Assembly (NCBI GenBank): GCA_021732565.1
Contig: JAKFUT010000069.1
Span: 1 to 42,054, forward strand
From: Candidatus Obscuribacterales bacterium
Lineage (GTDB): Bacteria; Cyanobacteriota; Vampirovibrionia; Obscuribacterales; Obscuribacteraceae
Reading direction: 5' to 3'
DNA length: 42,054 nt
In this document: piece after piece, positions 16,934 to 24,991 of the stretch
How the letters are laid out: each line of letters begins with the position of its first letter
Numbering within the stretch: position 1 is the stretch's first letter
Program-made: the position numbers and the translations under genes
The notes under the pieces: model-generated
The model's database searches: none
What the model was told of the DNA's origin: nothing
The model's input: only the letters and a program-made list of their open reading frames with translations

Positions 16934-17266
16934 TCAGTTCACCGTTTCGGTAATCTAAAGGAAATCGAAATGGTCTTCAGGTATCGGGCCAGCGACCAAG
17001 CAGCCAAGCCCGCCAATGGAATCAATTGGATCAGGACCTGACCCGCTAATGGCAGTCAACAAAGATGAAGGGGATGCATTGCTTGCTCACGGACGACCTT
17101 GACGAGAGCAGCATATATGCACTTGATGCCGACGCAAAGCGTACCCCCGGGAGGGGATGGAATTCACGGACATGCATCCGTGTTAGGCTATGTTGCTCCG
17201 CTCTTGAATATTTCGTGGCGTGTTACTCTAAACAAGTCCTTTGTTGCCCATTGAAGAGGAACGACG

Positions 17267-17614
17267 GTGGCGCTTACAGACGCCAACAAGGAAAGGATCA
17301 AAGCTCGATTGGCCAAAGCAATCGGGCACCTGAACGCTGTACACAGAATGGTTGACGAGAAAAAGTACTGCATTGATGTCCTGAATCAGCTGAAGGCGGT
17401 CCAGGCTGCGTTGGACCGCTCGTCTGAGGAAATTCTCAGACAGCATTTGGAAACTTGTGTGGTAGATGCGATTCAAAAGCAAGACTCCAAGCGCGTTGTT
17501 GAAGAATTGATGCAAGTATTCAGGCAGTCGCCGGTTCTGTATGAAACCGACGAGCAACCGTCGGCGCCGGACTTTCTAGCCAAGCAATCCGGCTGTTGCA
17601 AGAACCAGAACTGA
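17267..17614 (+). CDS. CsoR/FrmR-family metal-responsive repressor
   Basis: A 115-residue all-helical repressor of the DUF156 family. The ligand set C35 (in YCIDVLNQ), H60 and C64 (in RQHLETC) matches the Cys-His-Cys site of copper sensors of the CsoR type. The segment RMVDEKKYCIDVLNQLKAVQ is typical. CsoR proteins bind operator DNA as tetramers and release it on Cu(I) binding. The start is GTG with GAAGAGGA six bases upstream. The C-terminus is about 25 residues longer than in most CsoR proteins and ends with SGCCKNQN; the extra Cys pair could be a second metal or redox site. No copper exporter or chaperone gene is adjacent, so its target lies elsewhere or it is autoregulated only. Confidence 0.88.
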   Translation: MALTDANKERIKARLAKAIGHLNAVHRMVDEKKYCIDVLNQLKAVQAALDRSSEEILRQHLETCVVDAIQKQDSKRVVEELMQVFRQSPVLYETDEQPSAPDFLAKQSGCCKNQN

Positions 17615-17824
17615 TGCCTCGCACGAATCTGGAGAGCCCGGAAGGGCTTAGCTTTGTGAAGGCACACCGTGCCGCCGAAGAAGTACGTTATACGAAATTG
17701 TCATAGTATCGACCCCGCTTGGCAGCCCGTTTTTTCAAGTTGCACAAATTAGCATTTGCCTCTGCTAAATCTGCGCCTGCCAATCCAATGGTAGAGTGAA
17801 CGAAGTTGTGTTGGGGATGGTCAG

Positions 17825-18700
17825 TTGAGCCCTTTCGTTCTCAAGTCTCCCGGTCCAATCTTCCTGCACTTGGGAAGCATCACCGTTCGTTGGTACGGAA
17901 TAATGATCGCCACGGGCTTTCTGTGCGCGGCTTACTTCGCAGACCGTCTGGCCCGCAGATGGGGGCTTGATGCAGAGAAGATGGTGAATCTCAGCCTCAT
18001 CGCGTTCTTAGGCGGCGTGCTTGGTGCGCGCCTATATTTCGTTGCCCTCAATTTACAAAGCTACTTGCAACGTCCTCAAGATATCCTTGCGACCTGGCTC
18101 GGAGGCATGTCAATCCACGGCGGAATCCTGGGCGGATTTCTAGTGGGAGTCATTTGTGCCCGCTACATGAAGCTGCAAAATATCCGCAGATACGCGGATA
18201 TTTTCGGCGTAGTAATCCCGTTGGGTCAAGCCATCGGACGATGGGGTAACTTCTTCAACTCCGAGGCATTTGGTTCACCGGTGCCTGCGTCTTTTCCACT
18301 GGCTCTCTATATTCCTCCCGAAATGCGTCCGGCCAAGTATGCCAATGTGGAATTTTTCCATCCTGCATTTTTGTACGAATCGGTTTGGGATTTGGGAATC
18401 TTCCTGCTGCTGTATTTCTGGGGCGCCGACCGATTAAAGAAGTACCCGGGGGTATGCTTTCTGGTATACATCGCGCTGTATTCGCTGGGACGCTTATTGA
18501 TTGAACCGATGCGCACAGACAGCATCATGGCCGGTGAAGTCGCCATTCCAATTGTGGCGAGCATTGTCTGTCTCGTTGGTTCCCTGGCGGTCATTCCCGT
18601 CATGGTAAACAAGGCTAAACATGAAATTGCTTTGGCACCTGAGGCACCCTCGAAACCAGATGAACCGACAGACAATGCGGAAACCGAAATAAGCCCATAG
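17825..18700 (+). CDS. lgt: Prolipoprotein diacylglyceryl transferase
   Basis: A 291-residue inner-membrane enzyme that attaches diacylglycerol from phosphatidylglycerol to the lipobox Cys of prelipoproteins. It has about seven membrane helices and the Lgt signature GRWGNFFNSEAFG at 138-150. Other conserved parts are RWYGIMIATGF, GGMSIHGGILGG, HPAFLYES near residue 180 and SLGRLLIEPMRTD. Its length is normal, with a charged C-terminal tail. The start is TTG with GGGGATGG upstream, and no ATG lies nearby in frame. A phosphodiesterase gene follows by 38 bp. Several proteins in the window carry export signals. Confidence 0.95.
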   Translation: MSPFVLKSPGPIFLHLGSITVRWYGIMIATGFLCAAYFADRLARRWGLDAEKMVNLSLIAFLGGVLGARLYFVALNLQSYLQRPQDILATWLGGMSIHGGILGGFLVGVICARYMKLQNIRRYADIFGVVIPLGQAIGRWGNFFNSEAFGSPVPASFPLALYIPPEMRPAKYANVEFFHPAFLYESVWDLGIFLLLYFWGADRLKKYPGVCFLVYIALYSLGRLLIEPMRTDSIMAGEVAIPIVASIVCLVGSLAVIPVMVNKAKHEIALAPEAPSKPDEPTDNAETEISP

Positions 18701-18738
18701 CGCTTTTCAATGTATTCAACTCTCTTTCGAAGGAACAG

Positions 18739-19635
18739 ATGTTCAAGAATCCATTGAGGCCATTCAGAGAATTCAAGGAACTGACGCCGGCCCGCTTCGA
18801 CACGACAAACCATAGATGGGTTTCGGCGAGCGCGGATACGATTGCCGCAGCTAATGTGCGTGCATCTGAGCTCAGATGTCTGACTTTCAACGTTTGGTTC
18901 GGTGAATATTTTTTCGAAGAACGTTGCGCAGCACTGCTGGAACTTGTGGAGGAAAATAAACCCGACATAGTGGCCTTGCAAGAAGTTACCACTCCATTTC
19001 TTGAAAGATTACTCGCACATCCGTATATTCAACGGAATTTCCTTGTTTCAGATTGCAGCGGAAAAACACTCAACTCTTATGGAGTCTTGCTGTTGTCGCG
19101 TTATGATTTGCAAAATCTCCGCTGGTATCCGCTTCCTGGCAATATGGGGCGAAGCACTCTTATTGGAGACGTGATGTTTAACGGCACCACCCTAACCATC
19201 GCCACAGTTCATCTAGAAAGCCACCGCATATCAGCACCGGTTCGAGCCAAACAACTCTCTAAGATATTTCCTCTGCTAGATCAATCCTCGCACGCTTTAT
19301 TAATGGGCGACTTCAACTTCTGCGCTAGCTGGAAGGAAGAGAACGATCAACTTCCCCCGCAATACGCTGATGCCTGGAACGTACTTCATCCGCAAGATCC
19401 GGGGTACACAGAAGATACGGATATAAACATCATGAGGCTCCGAGTAAAACGAGAACAGAAACAGGTGCGGTTCGATCGTATTTTGCTGAGAAGTAAGGGC
19501 ACGGCCGGCTGCTGGGTTCCCCGGTCGATCGAGCTACTGGGGACGAGCCCGATTCAGGTACCCACTGCGGATATTTTTCCATCTGATCACTTCGGCTTAA
19601 TGGCAACGCTCACCCGGGATGATTCCTCCAAGTGA
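18739..19635 (+). CDS. Endonuclease/exonuclease/phosphatase protein, TDP2-like
   Basis: A 298-residue metal-dependent phosphodiesterase. The EEP motifs appear in order: LTFNVWFGEYFF, the metal-binding Glu in DIVALQEVT, the catalytic His in ATVHLESHRISAPVRAKQL, LLMGDFNF, and PSDHFGLMATL at the end. The HLES...R..QL form and the wording around it are close to tyrosyl-DNA phosphodiesterase 2, which removes 5'-tyrosyl adducts. Bacterial relatives have varied or unknown substrates, so I call only the family. The ATG has GAAGGA five bases upstream. It lies 38 bp after lgt and may share its message. Confidence 0.88.
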   Translation: MFKNPLRPFREFKELTPARFDTTNHRWVSASADTIAAANVRASELRCLTFNVWFGEYFFEERCAALLELVEENKPDIVALQEVTTPFLERLLAHPYIQRNFLVSDCSGKTLNSYGVLLLSRYDLQNLRWYPLPGNMGRSTLIGDVMFNGTTLTIATVHLESHRISAPVRAKQLSKIFPLLDQSSHALLMGDFNFCASWKEENDQLPPQYADAWNVLHPQDPGYTEDTDINIMRLRVKREQKQVRFDRILLRSKGTAGCWVPRSIELLGTSPIQVPTADIFPSDHFGLMATLTRDDSSK

Positions 19636-19815
19636 ACCATTCCTTAGCAACTGTGCCCGGAGTCTATTGACATCAATCTTCTTCGGAGTTCAACTGTACC
19701 AACCGCCTTAAGATTAGACGGCAAAACCTATCACAATCTAACCGACAATAGAAGCGAATATTGCGTGCGGATAACTAGCTGTAGCGGACTGCTGGTTTCG
19801 CCAAAAGTTGAAAAC

Positions 19816-19870
19816 AGCCAGGTCGAAAAACCACGGTTACTCTTCCTGCCAAGTTCTGCTTAGCCTGGCT
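19816..19870. terminator. Possible bidirectional terminator between convergent genes
   Basis: AGCCAGG and CCTGGCT are complementary across a loop of about 41 bases, and the right arm is followed by TTTTCG on the plus strand. It lies between the TDP2-like gene and the oppositely oriented phosphatase gene. The loop is long, so this is only a weak candidate. Confidence 0.3.
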
Positions 19871-19904
19871 TTTCGAAACCGTTCAATGAACGCATCAATA
19901 ACGA

Positions 19905-20669
19905 TTACCCTGCCGTGGAACACTCATCATTAATTTGTTCGGCTTCGAAGCAGATAACAATCATAGTGACATTGTCGGGTGCCCCGCCATCGATTGTTGC
20001 CCTGAGAAGATTTTCGCACGCCACCGCCGGGTCGCCCATTCGTCCGTTAACTGCAATGTCCTCATCGGGCAATACACACGACAATCCATCAGTGCACAAT
20101 AAAATATTATCCTTTGGCTCCAACTGAAAGTCACTCAGTTCCACTGATACAGTCTCAACATGACCAATTGAGCGAGTGAGAAAATTTCTACAGCTGTATC
20201 GAGCCTGCTCCGCCGTTAGTTGCCCCGCTCTTATCATTTCATTCACAACTGTGTGATCGAGTGTCAACAATTCTGCGCACTTGTCGCGAATGCGGTAGGC
20301 CCTTGAATCCCCAACGTGGCTGATTGCTATTCTGCCCTCTGACAAGGGTATAGCCAGCACAACCGTGCTCCCGCGGCGGCGGGCATTATGCTCCTGATTG
20401 GCCAGCCAAACAGACTTATTGGCTCGAGATATGGCTTCTATCATCCAATTTTTGACCTCGGCGATGTCTGTGGAGCTTGGTGCGCGTTCGTGCCACAAGC
20501 TTTCGATCTCTGCCACTGTTATTGCAGAAGCCTGCGCACCGAGAGGGGAACCGCCCGCACCATCTGCTACAGCAAACACTCGTTTGTCCTGACTGACGAA
20601 AAAGTTATCTTCGTTTGTTTTGCGGTGGCAACCACGATCAGTTACGGCAGCGACACGCCATCTCAACAT
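19905..20669 (-). CDS. PP2C-type serine/threonine protein phosphatase
   Basis: A 254-residue metal-dependent phosphatase of the Stp1/PrpC type. Motifs in order: RGCHRKTNEDNFF, VFAVADGAGGSPLG (most relatives have ADGMGG), GSTVVLAIP, ISHVGDSRAYRI, LLTLDHTVVNEMI, TRSIGH, ILLCTDGLS and GAPDNVTMIVI. The Asp residues for the two-metal centre are present. Bacterial PP2C enzymes reverse Hanks-type kinase signalling, but no kinase gene is adjacent. An ATG at 20675 lies one base from GAGGAG; the second ATG at 20669 has the proper distance of seven and is taken here as the start. A zinc-ribbon gene ends 90 bp upstream on the same strand. Confidence 0.93.
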   Translation of the reverse strand: MLRWRVAAVTDRGCHRKTNEDNFFVSQDKRVFAVADGAGGSPLGAQASAITVAEIESLWHERAPSSTDIAEVKNWMIEAISRANKSVWLANQEHNARRRGSTVVLAIPLSEGRIAISHVGDSRAYRIRDKCAELLTLDHTVVNEMIRAGQLTAEQARYSCRNFLTRSIGHVETVSVELSDFQLEPKDNILLCTDGLSCVLPDEDIAVNGRMGDPAVACENLLRATIDGGAPDNVTMIVICFEAEQINDECSTAG

Positions 20670-20759
20670 CGACATGCTCCTCGAATCGCACTTGTCTGCC
20701 CATTTCGCAAGATCTTGTTAAACATGACCACGCAGTCATGACGAAGTATGGCCGGATCT

Positions 20760-21023
20760 TCACTCACACTCGGGATCTTCCACTGCAAAAGATTCCAGAT
20801 AGCCACAACCGCCACATCTGTAAGTATCAATCTTGCTCGTCTTCACCACAAAGTCACCCCAAAAGCCCACGATCCCCTTTAAGTAGCCCTGAGAGGAAGT
20901 GAAGCTCTCGGCCGACCCTTCCACCCAAAGGCTTTGAAGGTTTGCACCGTGAGATCGATCGAGAACGAATCCGCGGACCATTCGGCTATGACACCTGTAA
21001 CATTCAAACCCCGGTTCTTCCAC
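20760..21023 (-). CDS. Zinc-ribbon protein, DUF6487-like
   Basis: An 87-residue protein starting MEEPGFECYRCHSRMVRGFV. A CxxC pair at C8/C11 (CYRC) and a second at the C-terminus in YRCGGCGYLESFA form a likely zinc ribbon, with a middle segment containing SLWVEG. The pattern 'C..C...M..G....W.....yRC..CGyle.fA' fits a family of small bacterial zinc-ribbon proteins of unknown role. The frame is open further upstream, but AGGGGA lies six bases before the GTG at 21023, and homology-like sequence begins there. It precedes the PP2C gene on the same strand. Nothing else is seen from 21024 to 21545. Confidence 0.7.
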   Translation of the reverse strand: MEEPGFECYRCHSRMVRGFVLDRSHGANLQSLWVEGSAESFTSSQGYLKGIVGFWGDFVVKTSKIDTYRCGGCGYLESFAVEDPECE

Positions 21024-21545
21024 GTGCAATCCCCTTTTGCGCCTTATATTCTCTTGGCGATAGACACAAAGTATAGTGCCAGTAACACCATGCAGCAATG
21101 GTGGCGAAACCTGATGGCTCACCAAAAGCAATAGAAGGGAAAGGGAAACGATTCATATAATCAACCTCTTTCCGAACGAAGAGTTGCAGCAGTGAGGAAA
21201 TGGGTCAATAAAGTTTGTATGAAGCCGCTGCCACCTCGGAGGGATTCGGGAAGCAGCGCGACCACGCGCAGTGACGCTGTCCTGACCAGTAGCACTCAAC
21301 GAAAACCCTGAGGACTCCGATAATCCACAGGGCAGAGCACTGAACCGTCGAGTTGAAATCGTCGTGGATTCATGAAAAAACTTGAGAGTCATATGCCACA
21401 GAACCGATCACTATTGCTTCTTTCATTGATACACTGCCTTCCGAAAGCAAACCAGGAGACTCCTCAAAACCCGTGAAGTGATCTTTCGGCTAATTTGTAC
21501 ATTAACGACGTAATTCAAGACAGCCTCAACATATGGAGAAACGAA

Positions 21546-22157
21546 ATGGCGACACGAAAATCGATGAATAGCCTTGTTATGTCAGCGGTAGGATTCTTTA
21601 CGCTGCTTCTGCCGGCAGTTGCTTTTCCGGGAAAGGCTTACGAGGCTATGATTGAAAGTGGGACCACCGGCGTAACTACTCACGTTTGGAATGACGGGAA
21701 AGGACACACTCGCTCGGAATGTATTGTTGCTGGCGGGCAAAAATCAGTAAGCATTATCGATGCGGAAAAGAGGATGGTTTATGCTATCAACGATCAGATG
21801 AAGGCGATCACTCAAATGCCAATGACCAGCCCTCCCCCTGGCGAAGCAGATTCCACCATTCAGTGGCAGTCCATCGGGAGTAAGGTTATAGACGGCCATC
21901 CATGCCAGGGGAAAAGAGGAAATTCCAGCGGTAGCGTTATCGAACTATGGACAGGCGACGATACCGGGTGCACCGTTCTTCTGACGTCAAATGGAAGGGT
22001 TATGCAAAAGCTCAAGAGCTGGGCTCCACTCAATCCAAATTCCTCATTGTTTTCACTTCCTGCAGGTTACAAAACCGTTGATATGAGTGCAATGATGAAG
22101 GGCATGCAGTCGGGAAATTTTGATCCTGAAGCGATGAAGAAAATGTATCAGCACTAG
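21546..22157 (+). CDS. Secreted DUF4412/LolA-like protein
   Basis: A 203-residue exported protein. It starts MATRKSMNSLVMSAVGFFTL, with a signal peptide ending near LLLPAVAFPGKA. The mature part is beta-rich: YEAMIESGTTGVTTHVWNDG, SVSIIDAEKRMVYAINDQMK, VIDGHPCQGKRG and VIELWTGDD, then an SLFSLPAGYKTVDMSAMMKG end. The layout (a carried marker such as 'HTRSEC', an 'id...' strand, a 'W' strand, and 'F.lPaGY' near the C-terminus) resembles DUF4412 and LolA/LppX-fold proteins that hold hydrophobic ligands in the periplasm. A Met-rich tail is unusual. GGAGAAACGA precedes the ATG at 21546. Confidence 0.72.
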   Translation: MATRKSMNSLVMSAVGFFTLLLPAVAFPGKAYEAMIESGTTGVTTHVWNDGKGHTRSECIVAGGQKSVSIIDAEKRMVYAINDQMKAITQMPMTSPPPGEADSTIQWQSIGSKVIDGHPCQGKRGNSSGSVIELWTGDDTGCTVLLTSNGRVMQKLKSWAPLNPNSSLFSLPAGYKTVDMSAMMKGMQSGNFDPEAMKKMYQH

Positions 22158-22303
22158 AGATATATTGAACTCGCCCAGTCCTGCTCAAACTTGCCGATGC
22201 AAACATTGCCGCGGAACCAGGGCGAATTTGCTTTAGTAGTTGCACTTTGGGACTGGACAATTTGTACCGTTGCCACCAATGGACTATTCCAAAGGTCCAG
22301 TCC

Positions 22304-22407
22304 ATCACTGGCGATATGGTCAAGTAGAAAACATTCCACAGGCGATATATTTTTTCGCACAAGACACATCATTCCCGTTATGTCACTTGGTCTGAACCGA
22401 CCAGCGG
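22304..22407. repeat. Dispersed repeat, copy 1, with GGCGATAT octamers
   Basis: About 104 bp nearly identical to 22530-22632, with roughly 15% differences including small indels. Shared core: GGCGATAT, then AAGTAGAAAACATTCCACAG, a second GGCGATAT, ATTTTTTCGCACA, CATCATTCCCG, TATGTC, TTGG and GAACCGACCAGC. Just before this copy, GGACTGGAC (22250-22258) and GTCCAGTCC (22295-22303) form a 9-bp hairpin. Confidence 0.88.
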
Positions 22408-22529
22408 GAGCTTTAGCACCGCGCGGTTATTCTTCGGGCGTAATCGGCTTCTTTCCCGGGGGCGGAGCCAACGGCATAGCCCGCGGATTACTTGACGACA
22501 TCGGGAATGGTATTTTTTCGAGAAAAAAC

Positions 22530-22632
22530 ATCACCGGCGATATCGCCAAGTAGAAAACATTCCACAGGCGATATATTTTTTCGCACATAACGACATCATT
22601 CCCGCTATGTCTTGGCCTGAACCGACCAGCCG
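22530..22632. repeat. Dispersed repeat, copy 2, with the palindrome GGCGATATCGCC
   Basis: The second copy, 226 bp downstream in the same orientation. It contains a perfect 12-bp palindrome, GGCGATATCGCC, where copy 1 reads GGCGATATGGTC. Just before it, TTTTTTC-GA-GAAAAAA can fold back on itself, so both copies are preceded by an inverted repeat of different sequence. The whole stretch 22158-22689 holds no gene I can support; the sequence between the copies is unique. Confidence 0.88.
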
Positions 22633-22689
22633 GAAAGGACTTCACGCCCATGCAGCAAAACGGAGCGCTGTGAGTGAGCCGTTAGTCAA

Positions 22690-23976
22690 TTAATCAGCGG
22701 GCTTCCGCGGCAGTAGCACCTCGCGCAAAACAGGAAGCAATAACGCCAGTGCCCAAAAGAAGAATGGTTGCACGCGTGTTAACACTGAAATCTGCATGAT
22801 GAAGAAAAGCAACCAGCTTACAGGCACCCACCAGATTAGCAAGGACCGAGCAAATCGCAAAGACGGAGACTGCCGTTGCTTGAGTCGGTCATCAAGCCAT
22901 GGCAACAACAATATAGCGACAATACCAATTAGAAGATAATCCTGACTGTGAGTGTGCAGGCTCGTGGTAAGCATTATGAGAAGTGAAATTGAAGACAGCA
23001 CCCGAAATGCATGAGGATCACTCTCGCGAAACCGTCGACCGGGCATCAGCCATAACCACGCAATAAAGAGGACACCACCAGCCATCGCTGCGGCGGCTGT
23101 ATACTTTACAGCCGGAACGTCGCCAAGAATCACAAACAATTCGCCACGCACATTCTGCATCATATGTGGTGACACGCCGCTCACTGCCGCTCCCGATTCT
23201 CCTTTGAGAAGTGCTGCCGGATAATTCACAACGTTGTCCAAACCGACGACACCAACGCTCAAGAGCAGCAGTAGCGAAAGAATGATACAGGCACCGATGA
23301 GAAATTTCACCTTGCCACAAATGAGCCCGATCAATCCAATAACCGGATAATACTGAAACTTAATCATGCTCACGGCGCTCACAAGACCGCCCGCCATCCC
23401 GCGCTGCTGCTCCAAGAAGTGAAACAGCGTCGCGATGGCCGCGTACAGAAACAGGCTCATCTGACCAAGTTCCGTACTCAACCAACACGGGTAAGAACTG
23501 AGAATTGAACCAACTACCAGTAGCCTTTTATGATTCTCCGGAAAGTTACGGGCAGCCAGAGTCGTGCTTGAACAATATACCAGAGCAAGCCCGGCGCAAA
23601 TCCATAAAAGCCAGGCAGGAAACAGGCCGATGAAAGCCAGAGGAGTCATCAAAGCGAAAAAGAACGGCGGATACTGCAAAAAGAATGGAGACTCGGGCAC
23701 CACCGGCGCTATCAACTTATTTAGCGACTCATTCTGAAGTTCAATACTGTAAATGTCGATCTTCTCAGATAAACAACGGCGCCCAAGAACGGCGGCGTTA
23801 TAGTAACTGACGAAGTCATTGGTGTAAGGTCTGCCATCTAATACTCGTGCAAAAAGCGTTCCCTTGATCGCCCATTTGCCAAGTTCAACATAAGCGAGTC
23901 CGCCCCACGTAAAAATAGCGGTAAAACCGGCTGCGATAATTAACCGCCGACGCTTTTGTTCAGCTTCACTGCTCAT
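22690..23976 (-). CDS. GT87-like (DUF2029) membrane glycosyltransferase
   Basis: A protein of about 428 residues with roughly ten membrane helices. Typical GT-C/GT87 features are NDFVSYYNAA after the first helix (the Asp of the first periplasmic loop is the likely catalytic base), FFLQYPPFFFALMTPLAFI, STELGQMSLFLY, and VSAVSMIKFQYYPVIGLIG. Such enzymes take sugars from polyprenyl-phosphate donors and add them to glycans outside the membrane. The ATG at 23976 overlaps the stop of the upstream dehydrogenase gene as ATGA and gives MSSEAEQKRRR; a longer form from 24024 would overlap it by 52 bp and is less likely. It is the last gene of the operon. Confidence 0.85.
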   Translation of the reverse strand: MSSEAEQKRRRLIIAAGFTAIFTWGGLAYVELGKWAIKGTLFARVLDGRPYTNDFVSYYNAAVLGRRCLSEKIDIYSIELQNESLNKLIAPVVPESPFFLQYPPFFFALMTPLAFIGLFPAWLLWICAGLALVYCSSTTLAARNFPENHKRLLVVGSILSSYPCWLSTELGQMSLFLYAAIATLFHFLEQQRGMAGGLVSAVSMIKFQYYPVIGLIGLICGKVKFLIGACIILSLLLLLSVGVVGLDNVVNYPAALLKGESGAAVSGVSPHMMQNVRGELFVILGDVPAVKYTAAAAMAGGVLFIAWLWLMPGRRFRESDPHAFRVLSSISLLIMLTTSLHTHSQDYLLIGIVAILLLPWLDDRLKQRQSPSLRFARSLLIWWVPVSWLLFFIMQISVLTRVQPFFFWALALLLPVLREVLLPRKPAD

Positions 23977-24989
23977 GTCCTCACCAAACCGTCTGCGGCC
24001 AATTTCTTGAGAAATATCGTCCATACCTCAGGGTTGACAAGATTTTCTGGTTGCACACCTGAAAATGCTTTGTCGATGGATGAGAGCGCAAGCAAGGCCA
24101 TGGCCTTGCGAGTTTCAGTGGTGGCACTACCGATGTGTGGCACGAGAACAACGTTGGGCAGTGTCAGCAAGTGAGGCGAAACAGCGGGTTCGTTTTCAAA
24201 CACATCCAGGGCGGCACCGGCAATTTTTCCTGTTTGTAACGCGCGAATCAAAGCCGACTCCTCAACTACAGCTCCACGCGCGGTGTTGATCAAGAAAGCC
24301 CCTTCTTTCATCATTGACAGCCTGTCATCGTTAAACAGATAACGAGTTTCTGCCGTTAGAGGGCAATGCACAGAGACAAAATCCGAATTTCGAAGCAATT
24401 CCTCAAGGCTGACATAAGTTGCACCGTATTTGCGCTCGGTCTCAAGAGAAGCTCGATTGCGCTGACTATATAAAACCCGCATCGAAAATCCAAGGGACCT
24501 GGCCGCCATCGCCTGGCCAATTCGACCAAACCCGACAAGGCCGATTGTTTTTCCAAAGACACCGGCGCCGGTCAATAAATCAAGACCAAACGATTTCCAT
24601 TGACCAGCTCGCAAATAACGTTCTGCTTCGGGAATTCTGCGAGCAATGCTCAAAAGCAATGTGAATGCCAGGTCTGCAGTGGCTGAGTCGAGAACCCCGG
24701 GCGTGTTACTTACAATGACTCCATATTTAGTTGCTGCAGTCACATCAATGTTGTCATATCCGACAGCAATATTTGCCACCATTTTTAGTCTGGGAAATCG
24801 CTGCAAGAATTCGGCTGAAATCTTGCTCACCAATGTACAGGCAACAGCATCGTTTCCTTCGGTCCGGGAGAGTAATTCATCATTATTCAGCACACCGACT
24901 TCTGTGGTTCGGCAATCAAAATTCCGCGGTAGCATAGCGGGATCGAAGCCCGGAATTACTGTAGTAACGAGTAGCGCCGGTCTCCCCAT
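23973..24989 (-). CDS. D-2-hydroxyacid dehydrogenase (glyoxylate/hydroxypyruvate reductase-like)
   Basis: A 338-residue NAD(P)-dependent oxidoreductase. The catalytic domain has ANIAVGYDNIDV and VSNTPGVLDSATADLAFTLL. The Rossmann fold has IGLVGFGRIGQAMA. The catalytic residues are Arg in NTARGAVVEE, Glu in DVFENEPAV and His in VPHIGSAT. The 'AVGYDNIDV...NTPGVLDSATAD' wording is closest to glyoxylate or hydroxypyruvate reductases (GyaR/GhrB type). The exact substrate cannot be read from sequence. It starts two bases after the glpD stop and overlaps the next gene by four bases, so the three genes are almost certainly one operon. Confidence 0.92.
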   Translation of the reverse strand: MGRPALLVTTVIPGFDPAMLPRNFDCRTTEVGVLNNDELLSRTEGNDAVACTLVSKISAEFLQRFPRLKMVANIAVGYDNIDVTAATKYGVIVSNTPGVLDSATADLAFTLLLSIARRIPEAERYLRAGQWKSFGLDLLTGAGVFGKTIGLVGFGRIGQAMAARSLGFSMRVLYSQRNRASLETERKYGATYVSLEELLRNSDFVSVHCPLTAETRYLFNDDRLSMMKEGAFLINTARGAVVEESALIRALQTGKIAGAALDVFENEPAVSPHLLTLPNVVLVPHIGSATTETRKAMALLALSSIDKAFSGVQPENLVNPEVWTIFLKKLAADGLVRT

Positions 24990-24991
24990 CG

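Noticed and set aside
21153..21392. Minus-strand open frame of 79 codons after the zinc-ribbon gene
   Set aside because: Low-complexity Ser/Arg translation with no motif or ribosome site.
22030..22651. Two minus-strand peptides sharing MCEKIYRLWNVFYL
   Set aside because: The shared part is explained by the DNA repeat; the tails are unrelated, one overlaps the end of the DUF4412-like gene, and neither has a good ribosome site.
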